A stretch of DNA of 64,000 nucleotides from Artocarpus heterophyllus (lineage: Eukaryota > Streptophyta > Magnoliopsida > Rosales > Moraceae): contig CM046353.1 of assembly GCA_025403435.1 (NCBI GenBank), forward strand, positions 25,084,259-25,148,258, in the 5' to 3' direction. Under the pieces are notes generated by a model. That model had not been told where the DNA came from. It did no database searches and saw only the letters and a list, made by a program, of their open reading frames with translations. The position numbers and the translations under genes were made by a program. Shown here piece by piece: positions 13,345 to 26,234 of this stretch (position 1 is the first letter of the stretch; each line of letters opens with the position of its first letter).

Positions 13345-15315
13345 TGTTAGACATGTATGCCCTAAGGAGTAAAAGTATAATAAGTTTTTGGAGACATTTT
13401 TATTAATAAAAAATTTATTTATTGTTTATATACCAAATCTTGTCTCTTTACATTCATATTTATTGAATGTATGTTAAGCAAATAATAGTCAGAGATAGTC
13501 GGTCTAAACCTTAAGAATTGGGCATATGATGGACAAATTATGCGGAAGACATGATTCTTGAGGTGATGGTCTAAATCATAAGATCCGCAATCGAGGGAAT
13601 AAAGTTGGGCTCTTTATTCATGTAAAGATTATTATGTTGTCTATATCCCTATTGGGAGATGGTTTATCTTGACCATCGGAGGTAGACTCCGTGCATAGAA
13701 GCATTGGCACGTTGTCATAAGTGACGACGTATTGGATCGGGACATAAAGTGAATTGATTTGGATTAATAATTTTGTCTCAGCAAATCAATTCACTTTAGA
13801 CAATCATTTGTATTGTATCTTAATCCTGAGATAAATAGTGGGCCCGTTGCCTTGACTTGTGCCTTTTGATGTACCAAAGGGTGACACCTACATCTTAATA
13901 GTGGTGTGCATGCCGGTACGTTGGAGGCATGACTCTTGATAGCGTAGACCTGTTATTCATAGATATGGAACACATAGCTCCTCTTTAGGAGTAGAGATAT
14001 TCTCTTATATGCGTTATCCTGTAATTAAAAAACTTGAGCGCTCAACCATTTGGATATATAGGTGTAACCGAATGGTATACTGTCTTTGGATGGTAAGTTT
14101 TCCAATGGTGAGATAAAGGAACGTAAGATAAAAATAATCGGGAAGGTAAGATAGAACTTGTCCTTAAGCCAATTATAGATAATCATATGGGGATACGATA
14201 CACTATGATATGTATTACGAGAGTGCAACTCCAAGCTTTTAGTGGAGTAGCGTTGAGTTGATAATTATGAAATGTATATCTGGGATATTGGGTTTCATAA
14301 TTATCGGGAGCTTGAACTATATTAGTCCATCTGGTCCCCTTCGCTTGCTTACAACATCCTATAATGATACGGCGTGCTTTTCTGCCAATTGGTGACTTAT
14401 GTCAAATTTATTAGATTGGTTGAAATTCGAAAGAATCAAATAATTCATGTCTGTTTATCGGTTGAATTAATTTTGGGATAAAAATTAATTCAAGATAAAC
14501 TTGTTGAATTATAAGGATCGGATAATTCTTGTCTGTTTATTGGTTGATTTAATTTTGAATAAATTAGATCAAGATAAACTTGTAAAATTATTAGGAATTC
14601 ATTTATTTTCCTAGAGATTATCTAGATAAAGTTTTTTTAATCAGACAACTTTTCTATTGGGTTATTTGAATTAAAACTGAGACTTTATCCTATAGAATCT
14701 CGGGTGGAAAATAAAAAATTCGCTGAGATATTAATCGACATTTTGGAATGCCGATCCTCAAGTTTGGCCTGTCGATGGGGCTTGATCGGCCTGCCGATGA
14801 GTGAAGGATAAGATCACACATTTTTACGTGGATCTTATCAGATATTGATCCAAATTTGATTCTGATTTAAATTTTGAGACCTAATCTGATAAGGACTGAC
14901 CCTAGACCCAACCCCTATAAATAGGGAGTAAGTCACATAAGTTATTTAGATCAATTGAGAGATTAAGAGTGATACTCTGTTGGTGAGAATCTTAAAACTC
15001 CCAGAGAGCTCTTGTTCACAAATCACGAACACTTGCTTTGGGTCTCTCAGTTGGTTGGAAGGAGAGTCACCTAGTGGAAGAGCTGTACGTGTGAGCCCAC
15101 ACTCACTCCGATCATGGGTAGAGAATAGCAAAGAAGACCAGTTGATTAAGGCTCTTCTAGAACATTACTTCTCTTCACTGATTGCAGGAAGCTTTTCGGC
15201 ACACAAAGGTTAGTAAGATCTGGTTAATTTATACATATAGCATATCAAACTTGTGTTTTGAAAAATATTCTGATACAAAATTTTTAAAATTCTGCTGCAT
15301 ACTATTTTTCCAACA
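13345..15315 (+). repeat. Copia-1 3' LTR, plus strand
   Basis: This is a full-length 1971-bp LTR running from TGTTAGACATGTATGCCC to TTTTTCCAACA. It contains CTATAAATAG at about 14917, a candidate TATA box, and a palindrome cluster at 14745-14800. The antisense 87-codon frame is shortened here (14025-14234). Reversed Copia-Y gag follows immediately, so this element inserted into the zinc-knuckle part of the Copia-Y gag. Confidence 0.9.
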
Positions 15316-16075
15316 CAACTATGCTGCAATGGAAACATTTTCCTTTGGGCTTCTTTTGTTTTGAGCTCTTTTGTTGTTGTTGCTTTTGTTCTTCTTAGGT
15401 TGCCCTCCATGTTTAGACTTACCACTTCCTTCAGTCCTCTTTGTCTTCTTATTCTTTCAAGTAGAAGAGGAGGGTTCAGCTTCTATAACATTTGCCTCAC
15501 CTTCTTTAGTTTTTTCTTTCAAAATAGACTCGAAGGTTTACAGCTTATTAAGCAACTCAGTCATATTATATTTCAGCTTGTTCATGAAATAGTTGCTTTT
15601 GAACTGAAGGAATGCAGGGGAGAGGGTTTCCAAAATCATCCCCAGCTGTGTGGTTTCATCTATCACTGCCCCATTCACCTTTGCCTCATGAAGATAGTTA
15701 ACCGTGTTGAGAACATGTTCTCTGACCAAGACCCCTGCCTTCATTTTGGCATTCATTACAGCCTTAACGGCTTCATAACGTGCCTTTTCAGAAGGTTTGC
15801 TAAACATGTCTTGTAGAGACTACATTATCTCATAAGCGGTCCCATACTTTTGTGCTTCATCCTAAGCACGTCAAACATGCCAGCCAAAAGAAAGCAGCGG
15901 GCCGTATTGTTTGCCTCAATCCAACGATCATATGCTTCTTCGACATTATGAGGGGCATTGCCAACAAGCGGTGGAGGACATTCTTTCATCAGGACAAACT
16001 TGTAATTTTTGCAAATTAGTACAATGTTCATGTTACTCTTCCACTTGACAAAATTATCTCCAGTTAATTTTCATT
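15316..16075 (-). pseudogene. Copia-Y gag (copy B), truncated
   Basis: This is copia-type gag on the minus strand. The N-terminal portion (KLTGDNFVKWKSN then NYKFVLMKECPPP) lies near 15960-16075. A longer open part at 15538-15807 reads from MFSKPSEKARYEAV to NMTELLNKL. A charged tail rich in Lys, Ser and Asn follows and leads into KGKCFHC, the first half of a CCHC knuckle, where the Copia-1 LTR cuts it. Stops and frameshifts separate the pieces. It resembles gag of other copia elements but differs clearly from Copia-1 gag, so it marks a second family. Confidence 0.75.
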
Positions 16076-17131
16076 TGAGAGAAGAGCGATGATTGGATTA
16101 GACATTGTTGCTGTAATAAATATATAAAATAACATAAATTAAATGGTTGCATAAACATCATAAATATATGTTTTGGAATAGTAAACGTGATGTATAATGC
16201 ATATGGAAAAACATACAAAAAATATTTTACTAATTCCACGATTATTCAATTTTAATAAATAAAGTGATGCCGTAGGGTAGGTCAAATTATTTATGAATTG
16301 AATTGAGACATTCTCAATTAATAAATATATTCAAAATATCTCATATTTTCTATATTTATTAATAACCGTTTATTTTGGTCAAGATATAATTAACAATTTA
16401 ATTATATCTTTATGAGTGTAACCCACTGTTTCAGATTTTAACAACTTAACTCAAAATTGTCGTCGTAGGGTAGTTTAATTTCGAAATACAATGTAAAATC
16501 CTATATCTTGGAAGCCTACCTTGTTATTGATTTAGATGGACACCCTCCGTAGGGAGGACAAAATCAAAGCGTCACGAGGCTCCATCTAAATCTTACGGTG
16601 ATGTGCTAATAGTGGAGACCGCAGGTTATATTGTCATATTACCTTCTCTCACTCATTATTCTAAAAGATGTGTTTTATCTTATAAAACATCATATGTTTC
16701 ATAATTCTAGTAAATAAAAAACAATTTTAATTACTAGGTTATATTATGTGTTAAAAAAATCCCATTCCACTTACACTTAAATAAATTACCAGATTTTCTA
16801 AAAATCTAATTTTTTTTATGAATTATCTAAGTTTCCCAATATTAAACAATTTAAAATTAGATAACTTAGAATTAATGTGAATTTTACCAAGTCTTAACTA
16901 TTAAAACTAAATTCACTTTATTTGGTTGATTAATAAATTAAGATTCTATAAAACCAACCCAATTAGTTTAATCTCATTAAATTAATTCTAACACATATTA
17001 AATCATTTTATAAACCACTTTTATAAAAAAAATAATATGCAAGTTATGCATGTCATGTTACAATAACTATAAGTGGGCACTTTTCTAGATGACATTTTAT
17101 AATGCATGAACATGTTATCATAGTCATCATA
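15316..17131 (-). mobile_element. Copia-Y segment, copy B, part 1 (gag and leader)
   Basis: This is the main copy of Copia-Y, a minus-strand copia element. Gag remains lie at 15316-16075 and leader follows to the gypsy insertion point. The element continues at 26235 after the nested gypsy and reaches its primer binding site at 27172 and 5' LTR at 27186-29314. The pol half and 3' LTR are absent from the window, cut away at the Copia-1 3' LTR. Confidence 0.8.
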
Positions 17132-19295
17132 TGTCACGCCCCGGAGTACGAGAGGTGACGTGGTAGATTATTTAAATTAATGAAAAGAGGAATTTAATTA
17201 AAATCAATAATTTTAGGGGTTAAGTCAAATATATAAAAATGTGGAAGTTTCAAAACTACATTTTATAAAATAATTCATAAACATTAAGCAGGTGAAGTCA
17301 TTAAGCGAATAATAAAATAATAAAGAACCGCAAGTAAGGGTCCCACTGACCCAAAATTTGTGCACACACATAGTACTAACAATATAATAATACAACCACA
17401 GTCTAAGTACAAATAGAGTTAAAACATTACATGCCTTGATCAATTACTACAAATAATCTACTAGTCCTTCTACTGCTCCTGAGTTCTGTCCGTAGAGTCT
17501 TCTCTGAACCTAAGAGGAAATCCACCTAGAAGGGGAAATTTAAAAAAAATAAACAAACAAAATGTGAGCGAGAGGCTCAGTAGGACTATATTTTAATAAA
17601 TCATTTAATTTAAAGGAAAGTCTCATTATTCAGGGAATTATTTAAAAGAAACCTTTAATGAATAAATTTAATAAAACCGTTCTTACCCAAAACAGTTTAT
17701 TCGGTCGACCAGAAATACAGTATTTTCTTTTCCTAGGCAAACCACATGAATATCACCACCGTAGTGGCCCAGCTGGGTTTCGGGACCTGCCCCCAAGGTC
17801 GATCGCTACACGACCCGATCTCTGATATGGCATCATGCCCTTATAATCATTTCTATTATCATACAAAGTCCATTTACCAGATATTCTAATTAACATTCAT
17901 TATGAAGTTCATCTCAGTTCATGGTTTACAAAAATACAACCGATAAATTCCATTTTCAATCAACCGTTGAAAACATTTTTATAGAAACCCTTTTCAAAGC
18001 CAAATCATTTTGAAACCGGGTTACCAAAGAGAGGGTAGAAGTCCTACCTTGATACTCATGCTGGTGTCCCACACCGTAATCCCGGTTCGCTATACGTTAC
18101 CTCCACGGAACCACGAACGATCCTAGATACACACTAAGTCGATCAATATCTAGTTTGAGACATTCTATGGTACTAAACCATTTCATGATGTCCTAGTGTG
18201 CCATTTGTATCTTTAAAATCATTTTACAAGGTTGGAATTTCAATCGGGGTTCAAAACAAGTGAAAACGGGTGAAAAATCACAAAATTTTCCCATACCCTA
18301 CCGGCCTGTCGGACGCCCTGTATAGTTCGGCCTGCCAGAAATCAAGTCCGGTTGGCCGGACATTTTCCAGGTTCGGCTTGCCGAACGGATGAGTCCAGCC
18401 TGCTGATACTTTGAATCCGGCCTGCCGAACTAGAAAAACCCAGAATTTCCAGCCACGGGTTTTGGTTCTCCCAAAACCCAAATTTGATTTTAACCTGTTT
18501 TGCTCAAATCTCAAGCATGGAAAACATTCATAGATGACAGAAAAACATAATAGAACACTTTTGGACTCATTTAAACAAGATTTAAACACAAAAATCCCAA
18601 AAATCCAAAAATGAGAGAAAATGAGAAAAAATGAAAATCTTGAATCTAATCCGTTTTTCTTCAATCCAAGCTTAGATTCTAGGTGTTCTAAGTTCGTTTA
18701 ACTCAAATCAAGGGTTTTCTAAGCGCAAACAAACTTAGATTTAAAAAATGCAAGAAAATTGAAAATTTTGAAAAAGTTTAGAAATTTCAAAACTAACCTC
18801 GAATCGAAGCTTTAATCCACGTTCTCGGTTGCCAAATCACATTCTTGAGCTTTCTTCTTGCTAACCTGAAGCTTGGATTCAGATTTTGATTCAAAAATTT
18901 AAGGAAAAATTAAGAGAGAAGAGAGAGACCGAGAGGGAAAGAGTGAGAGAGACTCACAGGAAGAGAGAGAGAAGGAGAGAGAGAGTGAACCAAAGAGAGG
19001 GAGAGGAGAGAGAATAAATAGTGAGAAACGGTGGGCGGTTTTACTGTGCAAAAACCAAGTGCCACCCACGGTTTTGTAAAGCGGAATATTTTCAACATTT
19101 TACAAACTGTTGTGTTTTAAAACTCAAAACAACATTTCAAAACAATAAGAAATCCTTAGAATTTATTAAATTAACAATACAACCTAAAATTCAAAATTTA
19201 TCCAAATGGTCAAATTAACATTGAAACATTAATTATGGCACATTAATTCATCATTTTACATTACAATAACATTAAATAAATTTCAGGGCGTTACA
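17132..19295 (-). repeat. Gypsy 3' LTR (left LTR)
   Basis: This LTR runs from TGTCACGCCCC to GGGCGTTACA. It holds a cluster of CGGCCTGCC-type palindromes at about 18300-18430 and a purine-rich GAGAGA tract at 18905-19015. A 128-codon frame on the minus strand at 18278-18664 is only LTR sequence. It is visibly diverged from its partner by substitutions and by a different number of palindrome units. Confidence 0.9.
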
Positions 19296-19312
19296 ACTCT
19301 CCACCCCTAAAA
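19296..19312 (-). other. Polypurine tract of gypsy element
   Basis: Read on the minus strand this is a purine-rich TTTTAGGGGTGGAGAGT directly before the 3' LTR start TGTAACGCC. It is the expected position and composition for a plant chromovirus polypurine tract. Confidence 0.75.
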
Positions 19313-19343
19313 GAAATTTTGCCCTCGAAATTTACAACTCAAT

Positions 19344-22300
19344 TTAGAAACAAAACAAATGCGGATACAACTCTCGCATACTCGACTCTAGTTCCCAAGT
19401 GGCTTCATCAACCCCGTGATGCTGCCACACGACCTTTACCAATGGTATCTCATGACGATGCAAACTAATCACTTTCCGATTGATGATCTGAATCAGCACC
19501 TCCTCGTACATCGTATCTTCCCAAACCTGTACATCATGAAATGAAACTATCTTACCCTGCTCAAGCGGACACTTCCTAAGCATCGACAGATGGAACACAT
19601 CGTGAACATGAAAGAGTTCGGGCGGAAGGTCGAGCCGATAAGCAACCACACCAATACGCTGAGTGATCTCGAACGGCCCAATATACCTTGGTGCAAGCTT
19701 TCCACTCACTCCAGACCGCATAGTTCCTTTACAAGGTGATACCTTCAAGAGAAAGAAATCTCCTACCGCAAACTCTAAGGGTCTACGTCTTCTATCCGCA
19801 TAACTCTTCTATCGACTCTGAGCTGCCCTCAATCGATCTCGAATCACAGCGACTTTCTCGTTGCTATCACGGATCTCATCCGGCCCAAGAATAACCCTGT
19901 CTTCTGGCTCTGCCCAACACACCGGTGACCGATACGGTCGCCCATACAATGCCTCAAACGGTGCCATACCAATACTTGCTTGATAGCTGTTGTTGTACGC
20001 GAACTCCGCTAGATGCAAATATTTCTTCCAATTCCTGTCGAAGTCTAATGCACAGGCACGCAATATATCCTCGAGAATCTGAATAACCCGCTCAGACTGC
20101 CCATCAGTCTGAGGATGAAACGCCATACTGAAGTGCAAATCCGTACCTAAAGCCTCCTGAAAACTCATCCAGTACTTAGCATTAAACTTGGTGTCTCGAT
20201 CAGAAGTGATGGACAAAGGAACTCCATGCAACCTCACTATATTCTGCAGATACAAATCCCCAAGAAGTCTCCTCGAACATGTCAAACTGAACGGAATGAA
20301 ATACGCCGATTTCGTCAACCTGTTGACTACGACCCAAACTGCATCATGCCGCTGCTCCGTCCTCGGCAAACCTGTGAGAAAATCCATCGTCACATGCTCT
20401 CATTTTCACCCTGGAATAGGAAGCAGCGAAAGCTGCCCTGCAGGCTTTTGATGCTCGATTTTCACCTGAAGACACGTCGTACACTTGGCCACGTACTCTA
20501 GAACATCCTTCTTCATGCCTCTCCACCAGTATTGCCTGTTCAAATCATGATACATCTTTGTGCTCCCTAGATAAATGGCGAACTGAGACCTATGGGCTTC
20601 GTCCAAAACGGCTTTCGTCACCTCTACGATAGCTGGAACTACAAGACACTCCCAAAAATACAATGATCCATCTGCATGAACTCTCCATTCTTCATACCGC
20701 TCTTCATTTTGAATCCACATCCAAATCCCCTACAAATGCTGATCCTGCCACTGATTTTGCTTCACCATCTGAACAAGAGCTGGGGTCGCCACCACATGAT
20801 ATACCGAAACTTGATCATAGTCTTCATGATACCGTAGTCCATACTCACTCATGGTTGCACCCTTGCTCCAGTCCTCAAGAGCTAAACAAGCGAGAATCCC
20901 TAAAGACTTCCTACTAAGTGCATCCGTGACCACATTAGCTTTCTCGGGATGATACTACAACGCAAAATCATAATCCTCCATATACTCTATCCAACTCCAC
21001 TGCCTCAAATTAAGATCCCTCTGAGTGAACAGATACCTCAAACTCTTATGATCGAAGAAGACCTTGAAATGTCGCTCCATACAAATAACACCTCCAAATC
21101 TTCAACGCGTGAATCACTGCAGCGACCTCCAAGTCATGAGCAGGATAATTTCGCTCGTGAGGTCGTAGCTGTCTCGATCCGTACGCAACCACGCGTCCAT
21201 GCTGTATCAACAAGCACCCAAGTCTGCGTCTTGAAGCATCTGCATAAACCTCATACGGCTCGTCACTGCTAAGGATAACCAACACTAGGGCTGAAGTCAA
21301 CCGGTTCTTCAATTCTTGAAAAGCAAGCTCACATTCTTCACCCCTACTCAAACCTGACATTTTTCTTGATCAATCTCGTCAATGAAGCTGCAATCTTTGA
21401 AAAATCCATTACAAACTTCTTGTAATAACCAACAAGACCCAAGAAGCTGCGAATTTCTGCTACATTCCTTGGTCATTCCCATTCCACTATGGTTTCAATC
21501 TTGGACGGATCCATAGAAATACCATGCTTAGAGATGACATAACCTAGAAATTTGACCTCAGTCAACTAAAGCTCGCACTTCTCCCTCTTAGCATGCAACT
21601 GGTGTTGTCGTAGAGTCTGAAGCACATTCCGGAGATGCTGCTCATGCTCCTCCCAAGTCTTAGAATACACTAGAATGTCATCGATGAACACGATCACGAA
21701 CTGATCCAGATACGGCCTAAATATCCTGTTCATCAAATCCATGAAAGCTACTGGAGCATTCGTCAACCCAAATGACATAACCAGAAACTCAAAATGCCCA
21801 TACCGGGTCCTAAAAGCTGTCTTGGAAATATCCTCTTCCTTAATCCTAAGTTGATGGTACCCTAAACGTAAATCAATCTTTGAGAAGTACCGCGAACCTC
21901 CCAACTGATCAAACAACTCACCGATCTTGGGCAAGGGATACTTATTCTTCACTGTAACACGATTCAGCTGCCGATAATCTACACACAACCTGAGAGTCCC
22001 ATCATGTTTCTTAGCAAACAAAACCGGTGCTCCCCACAGAAATGTGCTATTCTGAAGATACCCTTTATCAGCAAGTTCTTGAAGTTGCTTCCTCAATTCT
22101 TTCATTTCTGCCGGCGCCATCCGATAAGGTGCTATAGAAATCGATGTTGTCCCCGAAAACAACTCAATACCAAACTCGATTTTTTGATGCGATGGTAATC
22201 CTGGCAACTCGTCGGGGAAGACATCCTCGAACTCATCAACCACCGAAATCGCTACACTTCCTCTCAAAGCATAGGGCTTGCACTCTAAATTCGCAAGAAA

Positions 22301-22873
22301 AGCACAACAAACCAGATTTCTTTGCCCTCCTAGACACGACTTCATGAGACGCTCACTCATTAACCAATCACCACCACCTTGGTAGGTGATCATCGTCCCC
22401 CTGTCAGACACTTGGGTCACTTTTCTAAGTTGACAGTCAACAACTACATTATACCTGGACAACCAGTCCATTACTAGAATTACATCATATGAGCTCATGG
22501 GGAGTATAATCAAATCACTTTTTAAAATCTCATCCCCAATCTTTATTTTACAAGATTTACACACACAATTCACACACACCTACCCCAAGGGAGAAGTTAT
22601 GACTAGGGGTTCATTAAACTCTTCTATATCTAATCCCAAGGCATGTACAAAAGAACTCAAAATGAGAGAATGAGAGGCACCTGTATCAAATAAAATGCAA
22701 GCTAAAGATTGAGAAACTAAGATCGTACCATCGACAACCGCATTACTGGTTTGAGAATCTAAACCTCCAGATGTCATTGCATGAACCTGCACTAGTGCCT
22801 TCCCTTTTCCTCTACCAACATTGCTGGGTCCTGGATTATTCTGCCGATACTGTTGAGACGGAGATGACTGCAC
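19344..22873 (-). pseudogene. Gypsy pol: protease, RT, RNase H, integrase, chromodomain remnants
   Basis: In transcription order: aspartic protease with DTGASHS (22580-22873); reverse transcriptase (21566-22450) with the palm motif FIDDIL in place of the usual YxDD context; RNase H with YADAS (21046-21360); integrase zinc-binding region ending CTTC (20406-20720), whose second His has been lost (AIYLGSTKMY); integrase core (19809-20393) with Asp in MDFLTGLP, Asp in TSDRD and Glu in GQSER; and a C-terminal region (19344-19748) ending in a chromodomain-like [19 protein letters not shown]. Protease and RT are separated by an in-frame TAG at about 22580. RT, RNase H and the integrase-chromodomain join are broken by further TAG codons and at least one frameshift. 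It is dead as a protein source. Confidence 0.92.
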
Positions 22874-23932
22874 ACTAGCTGCAGTCGGCGCTCGATACTG
22901 AGGGACGCTATGCTGAAAATGTTGCGACTGCTGCCCTCGTGCCGAATATGAAAACTGCTGAGGAGAGAACTGAGGGTACTACAACTGCGGATACTGTTGA
23001 GGCAGAGGTAGGGTCTGAGGCTGAGACTGACGACTGGCATCTTCTCCAGTCTAAGATCCAAGACAGGCACTCCTAATCGGGCAATTCCTCTTGATGTGTC
23101 CTGGCTGTTGACAAAAATGACAATGGAAGCTTTAGGGATTACTGCGCCAACTACCAGACGAACTGCTGCTACCATTGTTCGCGCCACCCTGCTTGTTCTT
23201 TCCTAGAGTTGGACGGCTACTGGTGCTCTTCCTACCGCTCCTCTGTGATCCTCTTGAAGCCTTTGCTCGATCCTTACAATACTGCGCATAATCATTCTCC
23301 AATGATATTGCTGATGACACAAGCTCTCCAAAACTCCTAAGTCGCAGAGCAACCACCTGTCGCCGAATAGGAGCCTTGAGCCCTTCCTGAAACTTAATGC
23401 ACCTCTCGTGTTTCGACGCCACTACTGATGGAGCAAACCTGGCCAACTCATTAAATCTTGCCTCATATTCCCGAACTGACAAATCACCTTGCTGCAACCT
23501 GTAGAACTCAGCTGCCTTCTGATCTCTATACCCCTGCAAAAAATACCGGTCATAGAACAGCTCCTCAAATTTGTCCCAACTGATATCGCCAGCGCGTTCC
23601 AAATGCTTAGCTTGTTTCCACCAAGTATTAGCACCACCCTCGAGCTTATATGTAGCAAATTCCACATGGTACTCATCAGGCACACCGAGGGTATCCAAAT
23701 GCTTCACGATCGAGTCTAACCAATATTCTGTCAACTGCGGATCCCCATTACCATCAAAAGTCAGAATAGACGCACGCTGAAATTCCTTAAAATATGCATG
23801 CTGATGACCAACATCAGAATCCTCTGGTCTGGCCCTGGCTGCCATTTGCCGGAAAGCCGCAAACATAGACCTCATCATACCCTCATCATTTTTGAACTCG
23901 ACATCAGCTATCGAACGACGTCTAGGTGCCAT
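22874..23932 (-). pseudogene. Gypsy gag with CCHC zinc knuckle
   Basis: Gag begins at MAPRRRSIADVEF (23932) and is open for 266 codons. It includes the retrotransposon gag core (YWLDSIVKHLDTLGVPDEY, then WDKFEELFYDRYF and the QGDLSVREYEARFNELARF segment). A TAA stop at about 23132 separates it from an intact CCHC knuckle, CHFCQQPGHIKRNC (23081-23122). A Gln/Pro/Ser-rich linker with two more TAG codons then leads to protease. The first 266 codons are the longest intact stretch of the element. Confidence 0.88.
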
Positions 23933-24022
23933 TCTTTCACTTCTGAAAACAAAATTTGGACTGTCAAAGGTATTTCATTGTCATACCTATGTGTGCACAA
24001 TTCCCAAGGTTCATAACCTTGA

Positions 24023-24034
24023 GCTCTGATACCA
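24023..24034 (-). other. Primer binding site of gypsy element
   Basis: On the minus strand this reads TGGTATCAGAGC, an exact match to the initiator tRNA-Met primer site of many plant LTR elements. It lies three bases inside the 5' LTR boundary. Confidence 0.9.
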
Positions 24035-24037
24035 TTC

Positions 24038-26234
24038 TATCACGCCCTGGAGTAGGGGAGGTGACGTGATAAATTATTTAAATTAATTAAAAGAGGAATT
24101 TAATTAAAATCAAGAATTTTAGGGGTTAAGTCAAATATATAAAAATGTGGAAGTTTCAAAACTACATTTTATAAAAGAATTCATAAACATTAAGCAGGTG
24201 AAGTCATTAAGCGAATAATAAAATAATAAAGAACCATGAGTAGGGGTCCCACTGACCCACAACTTGTGCACACAAATGGTATTAACAATATAATAATACA
24301 ACCATAGTCCAAGTACAAATAGAGTTAAAACATTACATGCCTTGATCCATTACTACAAATAATCTACTAGTCCTTCTACTGCTCCTGAGTTCTGTCCGTA
24401 GAGTCTTCTCTGAACCTAAGAGGAAATCCACCTAGAGTGGGAAATTTTAAAAAAAAACAAACAAACAAAATGTGAGCGAAAGGCTCAGTAGGACTATATT
24501 TTAATAAATCATTTAATTTAAAGGGAAGTCTTATTATTCAGGGAATTATTTAAAAGAAACCTTGAATGAATAAATTTAATAAAACCTTTCTTACCCAAAA
24601 CAGTTTATTCGATCGACCAGAAATACATTATTTTCTTTTCCTAGGCAAACCACATAAATATCACCACCGTAGTGGCCCAGCTGGGTTTCAGGACCTGCCC
24701 CCAAGGTCGATCGCTACACGACTCGATCTCTGATATGGCATCATGCCCTTATATTCATTTCTATTATCATACAAAGTCCATTTACCAGATATTCTCATTA
24801 ACATTCATTATGAAGTTATGAAGTTTATCTCAGTTCATGGTTTACAAAAATACAACTGATAAATTCCATTTTCAATCAACCCTTGAAACATTTTTATAGA
24901 AACCATTTTCAAAGCCAAATCATTTTGAAACCGAGTTACCAAAGAGAGGGTAGAAGTCCTAACTCGATACTCATGCTGGTGTCCTACACCATAATCCCGG
25001 TCCGCTATACGTTAGCTTCGTGAAACCACAAACGATCCTAGATACACACTAAGTCGATCAATATCTAGTTTGAGACATTCTATGTTACTAAACCATTTCA
25101 TGACGTCCTAGTGTGCCATTTGTATCTTTAAAATCATTTTACAATGTTAGAATTTCAATCGGGGTTCAAAACAATGAAAACGGGTAAAAAATCACAAAAT
25201 TTTCCCATGCCCTGTTGGCCTACCGGACGCCCTGCTTCGGCCGGCCGAACTGTGCAGTTCGACCTTTCGAAAATCAAGTCCGATCGGTTGGACATTTTCT
25301 AGGTTTGACCTACCAAACGGATGAGTCCGGCCTGCCGATCCTTTGAATTCGGCCTGTCAAACTAGGAAAAACCTAGAATTTCTAGCCACGGGTTTTGGTT
25401 CTCCTCAAAACCCAAATCTTGATTTTAACCTGTTTTGCTCAAATCTCAGGCATGGAAAACATTCATAGATGATAGAAAAACATAATAGAACACTTTTGGA
25501 CTCATTTAAACAAAATTTAAACACAAAAATCCCAAAAATCCAAAATGAGAGAAAATGAGGAAAAATGAAAAATCTTGAATCTAATCAGTTTTTCTTCAAT
25601 CCAAGCTTAGATTCTAGGTGTTCTAAGTTCCTTTAACCAAAATCAAGTTTCTAAGTCAAACAAACTTAGATTTCAAAAATGCACGAAAATTGAAAATTTT
25701 AAAAATGTTTAGAAATTTCAAAACTAACCTCGAATCGAAGCTTCAATCCATGTTCTTGGTTGCCAAACCACGTTCCCGAGCTTCCTTCTTGCTAACCCGA
25801 AGCTTGGATTCGAATTTTGACTCAAAAATTTAAGGAAAAATTGAGAGAGAAGAGAGAGACCGAGAGGGAGAGAGTGAGAGAGACTCACGGGAAGAGAGAG
25901 AGAAGGAGAGAGGGAGAGAGAGAGTGAACTAAAGAGAGGAAGAGGAGAGAGAATAAATAGAGAGAAACGGTGGGCGGTTTTACTGTACAAAAACCAAGTG
26001 CCACCCACGGTTTTGTAAAGCGGAATATTTTCAACATTTTACAAACTGTTGTGTTTTAAAACTCAAAACAACATTTTGAAACAATAAGAAATCCTTAGAA
26101 TTTATTAAATTAACAATACAACCTAAAATTCAAAATTTATCCAAATGATCAAATTAACGTTGAAACATTAATTATGGCACACTAATTCATCATTTTACAT
26201 TACAATAATATCAAATAAATTTTGGGGCGTTACA
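24038..26234 (-). repeat. Gypsy 5' LTR (right LTR)
   Basis: This LTR runs from TATCACGCCC (the terminal TG has mutated to TA) to GGGGCGTTACA. Compared with the left LTR it has an extra palindrome unit (TTCGGCCGGCCGAA) at about 25236-25249 and a small ATGAAGTT duplication near 24820. The GAGAGA tract is at 25845-25960. Element transcription would start in this LTR and run leftwards. Confidence 0.9.

Larger units (their letters stand above)
5644..15315 (+). mobile_element. Copia-1 retrotransposon, plus strand, decayed, 5' LTR mostly lost
   Basis: This is a plus-strand Ty1/copia element. It has a 43-base remnant of the 5' LTR end (5644-5686), a primer binding site, a long leader (5701-6579 and 8600-9400) split by a solo LTR, a broken gag-pol (9401-13330), a polypurine tract and a full 3' LTR. 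Domain order gag-protease-integrase-RT-RNase H defines copia. The leader matches, in reverse complement, the leader of the minus-strand composite at 51478-53123. Most of its own 5' LTR has been replaced by the rearranged segment at 1947-5643, so it cannot transpose on its own. Confidence 0.85.
17132..26234 (-). mobile_element. Ty3/gypsy chromovirus-like element, complete but inactive
   Basis: This is a 9.1-kb minus-strand LTR retrotransposon with LTRs of about 2.16 and 2.20 kb, primer binding site, gag, protease, RT, RNase H, integrase and a chromodomain-like C-terminus. That domain order (integrase after RNase H) and the end domain mark a chromovirus, probably near the Tekay/Del group, though the lineage is inferred. 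It is flanked by TCATA (17127-17131) and TCACA (26235-26239), a 5-bp target duplication with one change. The uninterrupted duplicate near 5224-5228 reads TCACA, so the left copy mutated. All coding regions have stops. Confidence 0.93.

Noticed and set aside
18278..18664. 128-codon minus-strand frame in the left gypsy LTR
   Set aside because: It lies wholly in LTR sequence, is not preserved in the right LTR and shows no domain; open by chance.
20188..20501. Plus-strand frames of 87 and 91 codons over the gypsy integrase
   Set aside because: They are antisense shadows of the integrase domains and have no features of their own.
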